Source of the DNA: an uncultured Bacteroidota bacterium
GTDB taxonomy: Bacteria; Bacteroidota; Bacteroidia; Flavobacteriales; UA16
Length of the DNA stretch: 38,091 bases
Assembly: GCA_902535565.1 (NCBI GenBank)
Contig: CACAUH010000004.1
Location: 1 to 38,091 of the forward strand
Direction: 5' to 3'
Under the pieces are notes generated by a model. It was not told where the DNA came from. It worked only from the letters and a program-made list of their open reading frames with translations, and searched no databases. Shown here in pieces: positions 16,799-24,604 of the stretch (position 1 is the first letter of the stretch; the number at the start of each line of letters is the position of its first letter). A program made the translations under genes and the position numbers.

Positions 16799-17236
16799 TC
16801 AGTTTAGCGCAATCTGATTCAACGTATTGCCTGTTGCCTTGGCCACGATGGCAAACAACAGAACTCCAACAGGCCCGAGCATGAAGCAGCCCAATTGACA
16901 GGGGAGCAAAGCCCATCTGTTCATCTTCATGGCCAGCCCTTTTTTGGTGATGATGATTCCGGCCAACATGTCAAAGGCGAGGTAGTGAATCCATCCAGCA
17001 GTCATGGCCCAAGGGTCATTTAGCATGCCCGTGACTCCTTGAAGGGACATGAAGTCTGCACTTGATGGCTCAAAATGGGTCAGGATGACCAAGGCGTAAG
17101 CTGAAGCCAGCAAGAGGACGAAAGCGCCACTCAGGATGACGCGCTGCACAAACTTGGACCTCGGAGCAATGAGCATCGCCACCCATGCAATGGGCGCAAC
17201 ACCATTAACAATCTGGAATACCGCCTCCGGGGTCAT
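16799..17236 (-). CDS. ABA4-like membrane protein (DUF4281)
   Basis: A 145-residue membrane protein with four hydrophobic segments. The motif WIHYLAFDMLAGIII, with preceding NDPWAMTAG and a later GCFMLGPVGVLLF, matches the ABA4-like (DUF4281) family. In plants ABA4 is needed for neoxanthin synthesis; bacterial members are uncharacterised, so a carotenoid link is only a suggestion. Its ATG overlaps the stop of the upstream gene at 17233-17236 (ATGA), so the two form an operon. The stop lies 9 nt from the convergent CotH gene. Confidence 0.8.
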   Translation of the reverse strand: MTPEAVFQIVNGVAPIAWVAMLIAPRSKFVQRVILSGAFVLLLASAYALVILTHFEPSSADFMSLQGVTGMLNDPWAMTAGWIHYLAFDMLAGIIITKKGLAMKMNRWALLPCQLGCFMLGPVGVLLFAIVAKATGNTLNQIALN

Positions 17237-17760
17237 GATTTCTTTTCCCCGGTAAATCCGTCTTCTTTGCGGTCAAACAGCACGTTGAAGGTGGTCAGGG
17301 AACCGTAACATCGAGTGATGTACTGTTGAAGGTTGACCTTGTCTTCGTCCGAGAGTTTGCCGTGACTGTTGATGTTTTGCTCGAGCACACGGAGGCGGTC
17401 CCGGAGCATGACAATTTTGTGAAAGAAGGTCTCAATTGGAACTTCCTTGGACTTCAGGGCGTCATCTGCTGGTTTCAACTCCATGGTGCCCCCTTCCCAT
17501 TTTTCTCCAAGGGCAATGGGTTCAGGTGACTCCAGATACTGGTCGAATACATTTTCTACAGCGGCGATGACATCTTCGAGCTCGATTCCGTGCCCGGCGT
17601 CTGCTGGTGCGGCTTCAATGACCTGGTAGGATTCGTAGGTCTTGGTCAGTTCCTTCTCGCCATGCTCTTGAAAGAAAATGCGCCAGGCGGCCCCTGATTC
17701 TCCAAAAATCGCGCCCTCTCCGTACTTGGGGTGAGCGATGCGTGCTCCAATTCCAATCAT
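17233..17760 (-). CDS. Uncharacterised protein with N-terminal Tudor-like motif
   Basis: A 175-residue cytosolic protein. Residues 5-20 (GARIAHPKYGEGAIFG) resemble the small Tudor-like barrel at the C-terminus of UvrD/PcrA helicases, which in those proteins contacts RNA polymerase. The rest is acidic and helical, with a long predicted helix (about 112-150, IETFFHKIVMLRDRLRVLEQ). No helicase part is present. I cannot assign a function; an RNA-polymerase or nucleoid-associated role is a guess. The frame is open to 17826, but ATG 17760 starts directly at the conserved region and leaves room for a divergent promoter towards the deaminase gene. It overlaps the ABA4-like gene downstream. Confidence 0.65.
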   Translation of the reverse strand: MIGIGARIAHPKYGEGAIFGESGAAWRIFFQEHGEKELTKTYESYQVIEAAPADAGHGIELEDVIAAVENVFDQYLESPEPIALGEKWEGGTMELKPADDALKSKEVPIETFFHKIVMLRDRLRVLEQNINSHGKLSDEDKVNLQQYITRCYGSLTTFNVLFDRKEDGFTGEKKS

Positions 17761-17813
17761 GAGCAGCAAGATGAGCCGTCCTCTTCTTTTTCTGCGCGGT
17801 TGGCGGTACGGAA

Positions 17814-18851
17814 ATGAACAGCGCAACGTCGAAGGCTACCTTTGTGTTCGAGATGACAGACGACGCACTTCGGTCCCTCCCCAAGGTTGAGCTCCATTGC
17901 CACCTTGAGTTGACTGCCCGGCAATCGCTTTTGCGGGAGTTGCTGAAGGCAAAGGGGAAGTGGCGCGGAGAAGATGAGTTTCGTCGGGACTTTCTAATCA
18001 ATGCGCCGGTGGGTGATTTGCCTACGCTGCTCAACATCTTTTTGGGTCACCGTGATTTGTTGGATTCACCGGAGGTCATCGAGCGCATGACGTACGAGTG
18101 CTGCGAGGACATGGCGGCAAACGGCGTGCGCATTCTCGAGCTGCGGTATGCACCCAGTTTTCTTTGCGATGCCCATGCCGCATTGAGTCCCGATGGGATG
18201 CACCATGCGATTTTGAAGGGGATTGCTCGCGCCGAACGTGATTTTCCGATTGCTGTGGGCCTCATCTGCCTATTGCAGCGCGTAAAGTCGGTGAAGGAAA
18301 ACGAATACTGGCTTGATTTTGCGATTGAAAAAAAGGCGGATTTCCTCGCGATGGATTTGGCAGACAACGAGCTCGCATTTGGACCAGCACCCTTTGTTCC
18401 CCTCTTCGAAAAGGCCAAGGCCGAGGGTTTTTTCATGACCGTTCATGCAGGCGAAGCAGAGGGGCCTCAAGCGGCGCAGAACATCCGGGATTCTATTGAG
18501 CTGCTGCATGCGGACAGGATTGGTCACGGCGTTCGGATTTTGGAAGACCGCTCCGTGTTGGACTTTGTTAGGGAAAGGGGAACAGTGCTGGAGTTGTGTC
18601 CGACGTCCAATTGGTTGAGTGGTGTTTGCGCCACAAAGGAATCTCATCCCTTCCGCGCCATCATGGAAGCAGGTATCAAGACGACGGTGAACACGGACGA
18701 CCCTGGCATCATGGACATCGACATCATCGATGAGTATCGATTGCTTCGGGACGGCATGTCGTTTAGCGAATCTGAATTCCGACAAATCAATCAGTGGGCC
18801 CGTGATGCATCTTTCCTGCCAGAGGAGCGGAAGTCCACGGTGTGGCCCTGA
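17814..18851 (+). CDS. add: Adenosine deaminase family protein
   Basis: A 345-residue zinc-dependent amidohydrolase. Visible motifs are KVELHCHL (zinc-binding HxH, residues 24-31), HAGEAEG (about 210, zinc His and catalytic Glu), DRIGHGVRI (about 238) and NTDDPGI (about 294, catalytic Asp pair). This is the full active-site set of adenosine deaminases, which convert adenosine to inosine in purine salvage; related adenine or aminodeoxyfutalosine deaminases cannot be excluded. The usual Gly after HLD is replaced (HCHLELTARQ). ATG 17853 is an alternative start. The stop codon abuts the stop of the convergent gene with no spacer (TGA|TTA at 18849-18854). Confidence 0.87.
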   Translation: MNSATSKATFVFEMTDDALRSLPKVELHCHLELTARQSLLRELLKAKGKWRGEDEFRRDFLINAPVGDLPTLLNIFLGHRDLLDSPEVIERMTYECCEDMAANGVRILELRYAPSFLCDAHAALSPDGMHHAILKGIARAERDFPIAVGLICLLQRVKSVKENEYWLDFAIEKKADFLAMDLADNELAFGPAPFVPLFEKAKAEGFFMTVHAGEAEGPQAAQNIRDSIELLHADRIGHGVRILEDRSVLDFVRERGTVLELCPTSNWLSGVCATKESHPFRAIMEAGIKTTVNTDDPGIMDIDIIDEYRLLRDGMSFSESEFRQINQWARDASFLPEERKSTVWP

Positions 18852-19679
18852 TTACGTTGGAAAGAGGTCTGGCCTGCGCCACTTGAGCAGGGGCTTCCAC
18901 AGACCGCGAACCTGAACAATCCTGAGCTTGGGGACGCGTTGTGCTCCGAACTCAGCATAGAATTTGTCTACCCCTTTGTCTTGGCTTCCGCCGAAGTCAA
19001 AGGTGGGTTGTCCTTGATTGGCTGCGTGTCGCATGGCCGTTGCAATCAGCAAAACGGTGGCTCGACTGCTTCTTCCGGATTCCTTGCTGCGGAATTGCCC
19101 ACCAAATCCATAGATGCACCTTCCGTCGTCTGCTCCATGGAACACCCCTCCGGCTATCGGTTCTCCTTTGGCATCCTGGACCACCCACGCTTGCGTGTCT
19201 GGTTCTTGAAGAAGGTGCTTGAGCAGCATGTGAAGTGCAAGGGGATTGCTCCGAATGTGCTTGCGTTTTCTCGACGCTTGATGAAGCTCCAGCATGAGGT
19301 CCAAATCCTGACAGACCTCGGTGGTCATTCCTTCTCTGATCGCCCGATTCAGTTGCTTTTTTCGGGTGGATGGCCATTGGTCTACAGGGTCCTCCCCTTG
19401 TTCTAGCCTGAGTTGACGGGTGTGCCGTTCGATCGTCCAATGGGTGTTGTTCTTGTTGATCTTAGGTTCATATCCAGGAGGAAGATCCAGCACAATGAGT
19501 CCGGCATTGTCACTGTCGAGCACTTGCTCAATGGCCTGTCGGTTTGGAGTGCACCCAACATCTTGTGCCCATGGGGGTGTGGTAACCGCTGAGAGACCGA
19601 GCCGCATGCGGCTTCGAAATCGACGGCCCGCAGCATCGTGGATGCAATTTGGAAAAGCCTTGTCCCACGCGGCATTCAT
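18852..19679 (-). CDS. FemAB/GNAT-like acyltransferase
   Basis: A 275-residue protein resembling FemAB/GNAT-fold (Acetyltransf_6-like) acyl- or aminoacyltransferases. Supporting segments are PSTRKKQLNRAIREGM (basic helix near residue 105), LMLELHQASRKRKH, then GEPIAGGVFHGADDGRCIYGFGG and the C-terminal TFDFGGSQDKGVDKFYAEFGA, which is close to the FDFxGS-x-GV-x-FKxxFG motif of that family. Bacteroidota members are often linked to cell-envelope or polysaccharide modification. It starts 18 nt after the large PKD/type IX gene on the same strand and is probably co-transcribed with it. No export signal. Confidence 0.75.
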   Translation of the reverse strand: MNAAWDKAFPNCIHDAAGRRFRSRMRLGLSAVTTPPWAQDVGCTPNRQAIEQVLDSDNAGLIVLDLPPGYEPKINKNNTHWTIERHTRQLRLEQGEDPVDQWPSTRKKQLNRAIREGMTTEVCQDLDLMLELHQASRKRKHIRSNPLALHMLLKHLLQEPDTQAWVVQDAKGEPIAGGVFHGADDGRCIYGFGGQFRSKESGRSSRATVLLIATAMRHAANQGQPTFDFGGSQDKGVDKFYAEFGAQRVPKLRIVQVRGLWKPLLKWRRPDLFPT

Positions 19680-19697
19680 GTGTCAAAGATGGGGTGG

Positions 19698-21959
19698 TCA
19701 GTTGGTGATGAGGGTGACCTCGCCCATTTCAATCAAGTCCTCGTCGAGACAGCTGTGGTCCGCGTTGAGTACATAGTAATACGTGCCAGGTGCAGCGTTC
19801 CCCCCTCCTATTCTTCCATCCCACGCTGCGCCTGGCCCTGCTGACTCGTGCACGAGCACACCCCAACGGTCGTATATCTGAAGTCTGAATTGGGTAAAAG
19901 AGGACGCATTGGCGAGGTCCACGCTGCCATCTTCTCGACGGGTCCCCACACGAAACCGGTCGTTTTTGCCATCCGCGTTGGGTGTCAAAACATTGGGAAG
20001 GACCAACTCGACAGCTGCGACGAGTTCGGGCACATAGACCTCGAATTCTGTGGTCAGTTCTGTGCCGCAAGTGTCGTTCTCTATGGTCAATGTGACTGGA
20101 AAGAGTCCGGACTCTCCAAAGTCGTACAAGATGGTGTCCCCAGTGGCGGAGCCAGCCGCACCGAAGTCCCAAGTCACATCGTCGGCATATTCCCCGTAGA
20201 AATAGAACGCGACCTCGGTCTCCAATGAGCAGGCCAGGGGTTCGATTGCACCGAAAGCCATGACAAGGGGGTTTTGGGCCAAGACGACGACTTCCTGAAG
20301 CAGCGTGTCGGCGCATGCTTCTCCTGGCTGCGCTATTAGCTGTGCGACATAGTTCGAAAATCCGTCATAGGTCCATGTGGGGTTGGCTTGACCACTTTCC
20401 TCGGTGTTTCCTGTCCATGGAGAATCAGTGTCAAACACCCATGCAAATTGGTCGGCCCCTGTGGACAGGTTGGTGAAGTCGATTTCCATGCCGTTGCATG
20501 GGGGCTCCGCCATTTCAAATGCGGCTTGAGGGAGTTCGGGTAAGGTCACCGGCATTGACTCTGTTGAAAGGCAGCCGTATTCATTGGTCAGGACATTGGC
20601 AATGGTGTGGTCTCCCGGGTCCATGTTGAATGCGTCAGGGAGGGTTCCATTTGCGGTCTTAATACCGTCCAAAGTCCACGACAAGGTTCCTGTGCCGGGA
20701 TCGTCGCCAGTGAAAGTCACAGGCTGTGTCCAAGCGTCGGCAGTGCAAGAAATGGGCCCCAATGAAAATGTTGCAGAATACGGTTGAGAGACGGCTAGGT
20801 CTTCTGTTAGGCTGTCCGCGCAGCCGTCGAGATCATAGACGAGGGACACAGTGTAGATGCCGGGCCCTGTGTACTCATGGGATGGGTTCTGGGCAGAGCT
20901 GGTGTCTTCTGCCATGCCCGTGCCGAAGTCCCAAGAGAATGCGCCTTGGTCGGCATCGACATTGAAGCTCAGTTCAAGACCAGTGCAGGGCGCCGGCCAT
21001 TCCACGTCAGGAAGGAGGAGTTCACATGGGACGACATCGATTGTAAAATCCCGAATCACCTTGCCCAGTGGAACCCAATTTCCAGTGTCGTCTTGCCGGA
21101 ATTCGGTCACGATGATGCCGATAACGTATTTGCCCACTGTGGCGGGGTTGGCGGTCAACGTTCCGTTGGAGGGGTTGATGGCAAGTGCGTTTTCATCGTC
21201 CAGACCCAAGGGGGTATAGGGTCCATACCCATTGGCCCAACTGACGTTATTGAATGGAGGCCCTGTTGGTGGATTGGGCGTGGGGGCAGCGAATGTGCCG
21301 CCAATAAAAACGTCTCCAATGGCAAAGTGAAGGCTGTCTCCATCCGGGTCCACTGCGAAGTGGTTGATGGAAAACGGTTGCGCTTGACAGACGTAGGCTT
21401 GTGGCAATTCGATGAACCTCGGTGATGAGTTGGACCTTGTGTCGAGCGAAGGGTCTGAGTTGACTGGCGGTACTTCAGCGTACATCGTAAAGCCAGTGTT
21501 CATGGCCTCCTCTAGATTGATGACCTGCGGATTTCGACAGCACCGTTGGTAGACGATGGTGTAGGCTTGGTCGCTGGGGGGCAGCGTCAGGGTCGACACA
21601 TACTCCGCGCGTTCAATGCAGACGCCCGGTGGAAGAATGGCGCAGGGGTTTCCGCTGAGGAGGTCAATGTTGGTGACTGCGTTGAAGTTCAAGTCCATGG
21701 TTCCCGAGGCATACAGGTCCTGCCCTTGGAACACACCGATGGCAGCAGAGAGGTCGAATCCGGTTCCATTGGTGTTGGTCGGGCCGCAGTCCCGGTAGAT
21801 GATTAAGTGGACTTCATATTGGTCTGCTCCGAGATGGTCATAGTACATCTCTCCACCGACAAGGTGGGTGGCTTGGGCGCACGACAACAGCAGCATGAGC
21901 AGCATTGTCAATGCCCATCTGAGGCCGTGGGTGGTACTTGTATCTTGCAGGTTCATCAT
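19698..21959 (-). CDS. Large secreted PKD-domain protein with type IX (type B) sorting domain
   Basis: A 753-residue exported protein. The signal peptide follows MMNLQDTSTTHGLRW (hydrophobic LTMLLMLLLSCAQA), and the mature N-terminus starts THLVGGEMYYDHLG, a beginning common in Bacteroidota gliding-motility C-terminal proteins. Two N-terminal beta domains with cysteines (YQRCCRNPQ) are followed by several PKD-like Ig domains (SWDFGTGM, FAWVFDTDSP, VTWDFGAAGS). The type B CHU_C domain (about 655-753; LVLPNVLTPNADGKNDRF, LQIYDRWGVLVHES, PGTYYYVL) targets the type IX system. The role is probably adhesion or surface structure. The frame continues to 22031, but ATG 21959 gives a normal signal peptide; ATG 21956 is equally possible. 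Divergent from the GWxTD gene, 40 nt apart. Confidence 0.9.
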   Translation of the reverse strand: MMNLQDTSTTHGLRWALTMLLMLLLSCAQATHLVGGEMYYDHLGADQYEVHLIIYRDCGPTNTNGTGFDLSAAIGVFQGQDLYASGTMDLNFNAVTNIDLLSGNPCAILPPGVCIERAEYVSTLTLPPSDQAYTIVYQRCCRNPQVINLEEAMNTGFTMYAEVPPVNSDPSLDTRSNSSPRFIELPQAYVCQAQPFSINHFAVDPDGDSLHFAIGDVFIGGTFAAPTPNPPTGPPFNNVSWANGYGPYTPLGLDDENALAINPSNGTLTANPATVGKYVIGIIVTEFRQDDTGNWVPLGKVIRDFTIDVVPCELLLPDVEWPAPCTGLELSFNVDADQGAFSWDFGTGMAEDTSSAQNPSHEYTGPGIYTVSLVYDLDGCADSLTEDLAVSQPYSATFSLGPISCTADAWTQPVTFTGDDPGTGTLSWTLDGIKTANGTLPDAFNMDPGDHTIANVLTNEYGCLSTESMPVTLPELPQAAFEMAEPPCNGMEIDFTNLSTGADQFAWVFDTDSPWTGNTEESGQANPTWTYDGFSNYVAQLIAQPGEACADTLLQEVVVLAQNPLVMAFGAIEPLACSLETEVAFYFYGEYADDVTWDFGAAGSATGDTILYDFGESGLFPVTLTIENDTCGTELTTEFEVYVPELVAAVELVLPNVLTPNADGKNDRFRVGTRREDGSVDLANASSFTQFRLQIYDRWGVLVHESAGPGAAWDGRIGGGNAAPGTYYYVLNADHSCLDEDLIEMGEVTLITN

Positions 21960-21999
21960 GCTCCCGTTGGACAATTTAATGGCCTTGCTATTTGTACGG

Positions 22000-23472
22000 A
22001 TGATTCGGCTCCGGGTTTTGTGTTTCGGCATTTGCCTGGTCTCCTTTGGTCAAGCCGCAGTTTCGGCGCAGAATTCAACTCCAGGGGTCCGCCTTTCTAC
22101 GCGTCAATTCCTCTCCCCTGAGGGAAATCCCTACTTGGAGGTTCAAGTCGAGTTCATGGCCAATGGAATGCACTGGCTGATGTCCAGGGACAGTTTGGTT
22201 CGTGCTGCTGCCCAGTGGACTGTTGTCGCATATGACAGCACTGGGGCAGTCGCTGGGTTTTCCAAGGCCACTGCCCGAACAGGAAACATTCCTGACGCGT
22301 CAGATTTCGTGGACATTGCGCGCATTCCACTCCAGCCTGGTCCCCATGTGCTTGAATTGGAGGTGGAGGATTTGTCTTTGCCTGAATCCACTTCGCTCCA
22401 TCATGAGGCCGTGGTTCACATCGATGTTCCCGCTCCTTTGGACATCAGTGATCTGTTTCTAGTTCAGGCCGTGGCGCCTGCTCAGGAGCCGCCAACCAAC
22501 TTGACGCGCTCTGGAAAGGAGATTCTACCATTGGTTGACCAGCGCATCTCGGAAGAGGCGGAATTCATTCCGTTTTACTGTGAGCTGTATGGCACGGACA
22601 AAGAGTTCGGTCAAGGGAGTCCTTTTCTGCTCGTGGCTGGATTCAGGGAGCCGGGTGGGGATTGGGTTGAGAGCACGCGCCGGTACATCCGAAAGAAGGG
22701 CGGTGCTGTGCTTCCAGTGCTTGAGTCTGTTCCAGTCCCCCCTTCTGGATTATATGAATTGGTGCTGGAAGTACAATCGCCAGCCCAAGTGTTGCTGATG
22801 GCCCGAAGCTTGTTTGTTGAAGTGGTGGGGACAGCTGATCAAAATGCTGCTGTGGCTGCGGGTTCCCTCTCCCCTTTTGCATTGGCATATCAAAGCAAGG
22901 ACAGTCTTTATGCCGCCTTGGAGACATTGTTGCCCATCGCAGACGCAGGTGAACGGCGCACCATTGAGTATACGCTGAGCGCAGCTGATTTGCGCCCCAT
23001 GCAAGCATTCTTGGATCAATTCTGGACGGTACGTCACCCGGATGATCCCGGCAATGCCTGGCGCGAATACCGTCGAGAGGTGGCCATTGCAGACGCTGAA
23101 TATGGGAGCTGCCCAAGTCGGGATGGACACGAAACTGATATGGGTTGGATTTTGCTGCGGTATGGCCGGCCCAATACCATCGTCCAGCGACACAATGGCA
23201 CCCAGTATTATCCCTACGAGATCTGGCATTACCACAAAGCGGGGCAGTTCAACAATCGCCGGTTTCTGTTTTACACGCCGCAAGTGGTGGGTGAATGTTT
23301 TGAATTGCTGCACAGTGACCACCCTCAGGAGTTAAGGAATGTAGATTGGTTGGACATTCTCCGCACACGGGAGTTGGGCCATTCCGTGTCAGAGACTTCG
23401 ATCAATCAGTTGGGACGGCGCGACACATACAGTCGGGAGGAACCTGAGGACTTGTTTTTTAACCCCAGATGA
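22000..23472 (+). CDS. Exported GWxTD-domain protein
   Basis: A 490-residue exported protein. The signal peptide covers residues 1-24 (MIRLRVLCFGICLVSFGQAA). The central part is beta-rich. The C-terminal ~100 residues match the GWxTD domain family: a WRxYRREVAIADAEY helix, then GHETDMGWILLRYGRPNTI and YYPYEIWHYHK...FLFY. The eponymous GWxTD is GHETD here, with Trp replaced by His. The family is widespread in Bacteroidota and of unknown function. ATG 22000 is chosen because it gives a clean signal peptide; upstream starts overlap the divergent gene. The stop overlaps the glycosyltransferase start by 4 nt, so the two are translationally coupled. Confidence 0.83.
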   Translation: MIRLRVLCFGICLVSFGQAAVSAQNSTPGVRLSTRQFLSPEGNPYLEVQVEFMANGMHWLMSRDSLVRAAAQWTVVAYDSTGAVAGFSKATARTGNIPDASDFVDIARIPLQPGPHVLELEVEDLSLPESTSLHHEAVVHIDVPAPLDISDLFLVQAVAPAQEPPTNLTRSGKEILPLVDQRISEEAEFIPFYCELYGTDKEFGQGSPFLLVAGFREPGGDWVESTRRYIRKKGGAVLPVLESVPVPPSGLYELVLEVQSPAQVLLMARSLFVEVVGTADQNAAVAAGSLSPFALAYQSKDSLYAALETLLPIADAGERRTIEYTLSAADLRPMQAFLDQFWTVRHPDDPGNAWREYRREVAIADAEYGSCPSRDGHETDMGWILLRYGRPNTIVQRHNGTQYYPYEIWHYHKAGQFNNRRFLFYTPQVVGECFELLHSDHPQELRNVDWLDILRTRELGHSVSETSINQLGRRDTYSREEPEDLFFNPR

Positions 23473-24560
23473 TGGGGGGTGAACATCCCCGTAAAACTGA
23501 AGGGCGCCAGTGTCGGGTGGCGGTGGCCATTCTGAATTGGAATGGCCAGGGTCATTTGAAGCGTTTCCTACCCTCGGTCGTGGCCCATACGGGAGGCCAG
23601 GACCGTGTGTTTGTGATTGACAATGGGTCCGATGATGGCAGCCTAGAGATGTTGCGGTCTGCTTTCCCTTCTGTGCACGTTGTGACGCTGGACGTGAATC
23701 ACGGATTTGCAGGTGGATACAATCGTGGTCTTGACACCCTCCTTTCCGAATGGGATGCCGAATGGCTTCTGCTCCTCAACAGTGATGTCGAGGTCACCAC
23801 TGGTTGGCTTGAATCGCTTGTGGATGTTGCGAATGAGCACGGTTGGTCGGCAGTACAGCCGAAAATCCGGTCGTTGGAGCGTCGAGCGGAATTCGAGTAT
23901 GCGGGTGCCGCAGGAGGGTACATGGACCGGCATGGCTTTATGTTCTGCGCGGGTCGGCTGTTTGACCAAAATGAGTTTGATCACGGCCAGTATGATATAG
24001 ATCGGCCTGTGTTTTGGGCATCGGGGGCATGTCTGCTTGTTCGCACTCCTGCGTGGCAAGCGGTCGGTGGATTGGATGAGGATTTCTTCGCGCACATGGA
24101 AGAGATTGATTTGTGCTGGCGGTTTCGCAACCGGGGTTTGACTGTTGGGGCGACTGGGAGGAGCCATGTGTACCATTTGGGTGGTGGGACCTTGCAACAG
24201 GAAAGCCCGAGAAAGGCCTATTTGAATTTCCGAAACAACCTGTTCCTCTTGTTGAAGAATGACCACAGGCCAAGCATCCGTTGGCGGATTTTATTCAGGC
24301 AAGTTTTGGATGGCGCAGCAGGCTTGCGGTTTTTGCTCGAGGGGAAGCCAGCGTTTGTCAAGGCCATCCTCGATGCCCATGCTGACTTCCGGCGCAATAG
24401 ACCAAAGATGATGGCCAAGCGCCGTGAAGAAATCGCGTCCTGTGAATCTCTGTCTTTGGAAGTGGATTCGACGGGTTGGTATGGCGGAAGTATTGTCTGG
24501 GCGTTTTTCGTTCAGGGAAAAAAGAAGTTTTCCGACCTCGACGCGGACCGCTTCGCTTGA
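23469..24560 (+). CDS. Glycosyltransferase family 2 (rhamnosyltransferase-like)
   Basis: A 363-residue cytosolic, membrane-associated GT-A-fold glycosyltransferase. It shows the nucleotide-sugar site (VAVAILNWNGQGHLKRFL, FVIDNGSDDGS), the acidic metal motif LNSDVEV (about residue 103) and the acceptor/catalytic block WASGACLLVRTPAWQAVGGLDEDFFAHMEEIDLCWR (given in parts: GGLDEDFF, EEIDLCWR). The pattern resembles rhamnosyltransferases that build surface polysaccharide or lipopolysaccharide. It overlaps the GWxTD gene by 4 nt and is followed 45 nt later by comEC. Sugar and acceptor are not predictable. Confidence 0.9.
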   Translation: MMGGEHPRKTEGRQCRVAVAILNWNGQGHLKRFLPSVVAHTGGQDRVFVIDNGSDDGSLEMLRSAFPSVHVVTLDVNHGFAGGYNRGLDTLLSEWDAEWLLLLNSDVEVTTGWLESLVDVANEHGWSAVQPKIRSLERRAEFEYAGAAGGYMDRHGFMFCAGRLFDQNEFDHGQYDIDRPVFWASGACLLVRTPAWQAVGGLDEDFFAHMEEIDLCWRFRNRGLTVGATGRSHVYHLGGGTLQQESPRKAYLNFRNNLFLLLKNDHRPSIRWRILFRQVLDGAAGLRFLLEGKPAFVKAILDAHADFRRNRPKMMAKRREEIASCESLSLEVDSTGWYGGSIVWAFFVQGKKKFSDLDADRFA

Positions 24561-24604
24561 CGAATGTGAGACGCATCTAGACGGAGGCAAACAGGGCACT
24601 TTGA

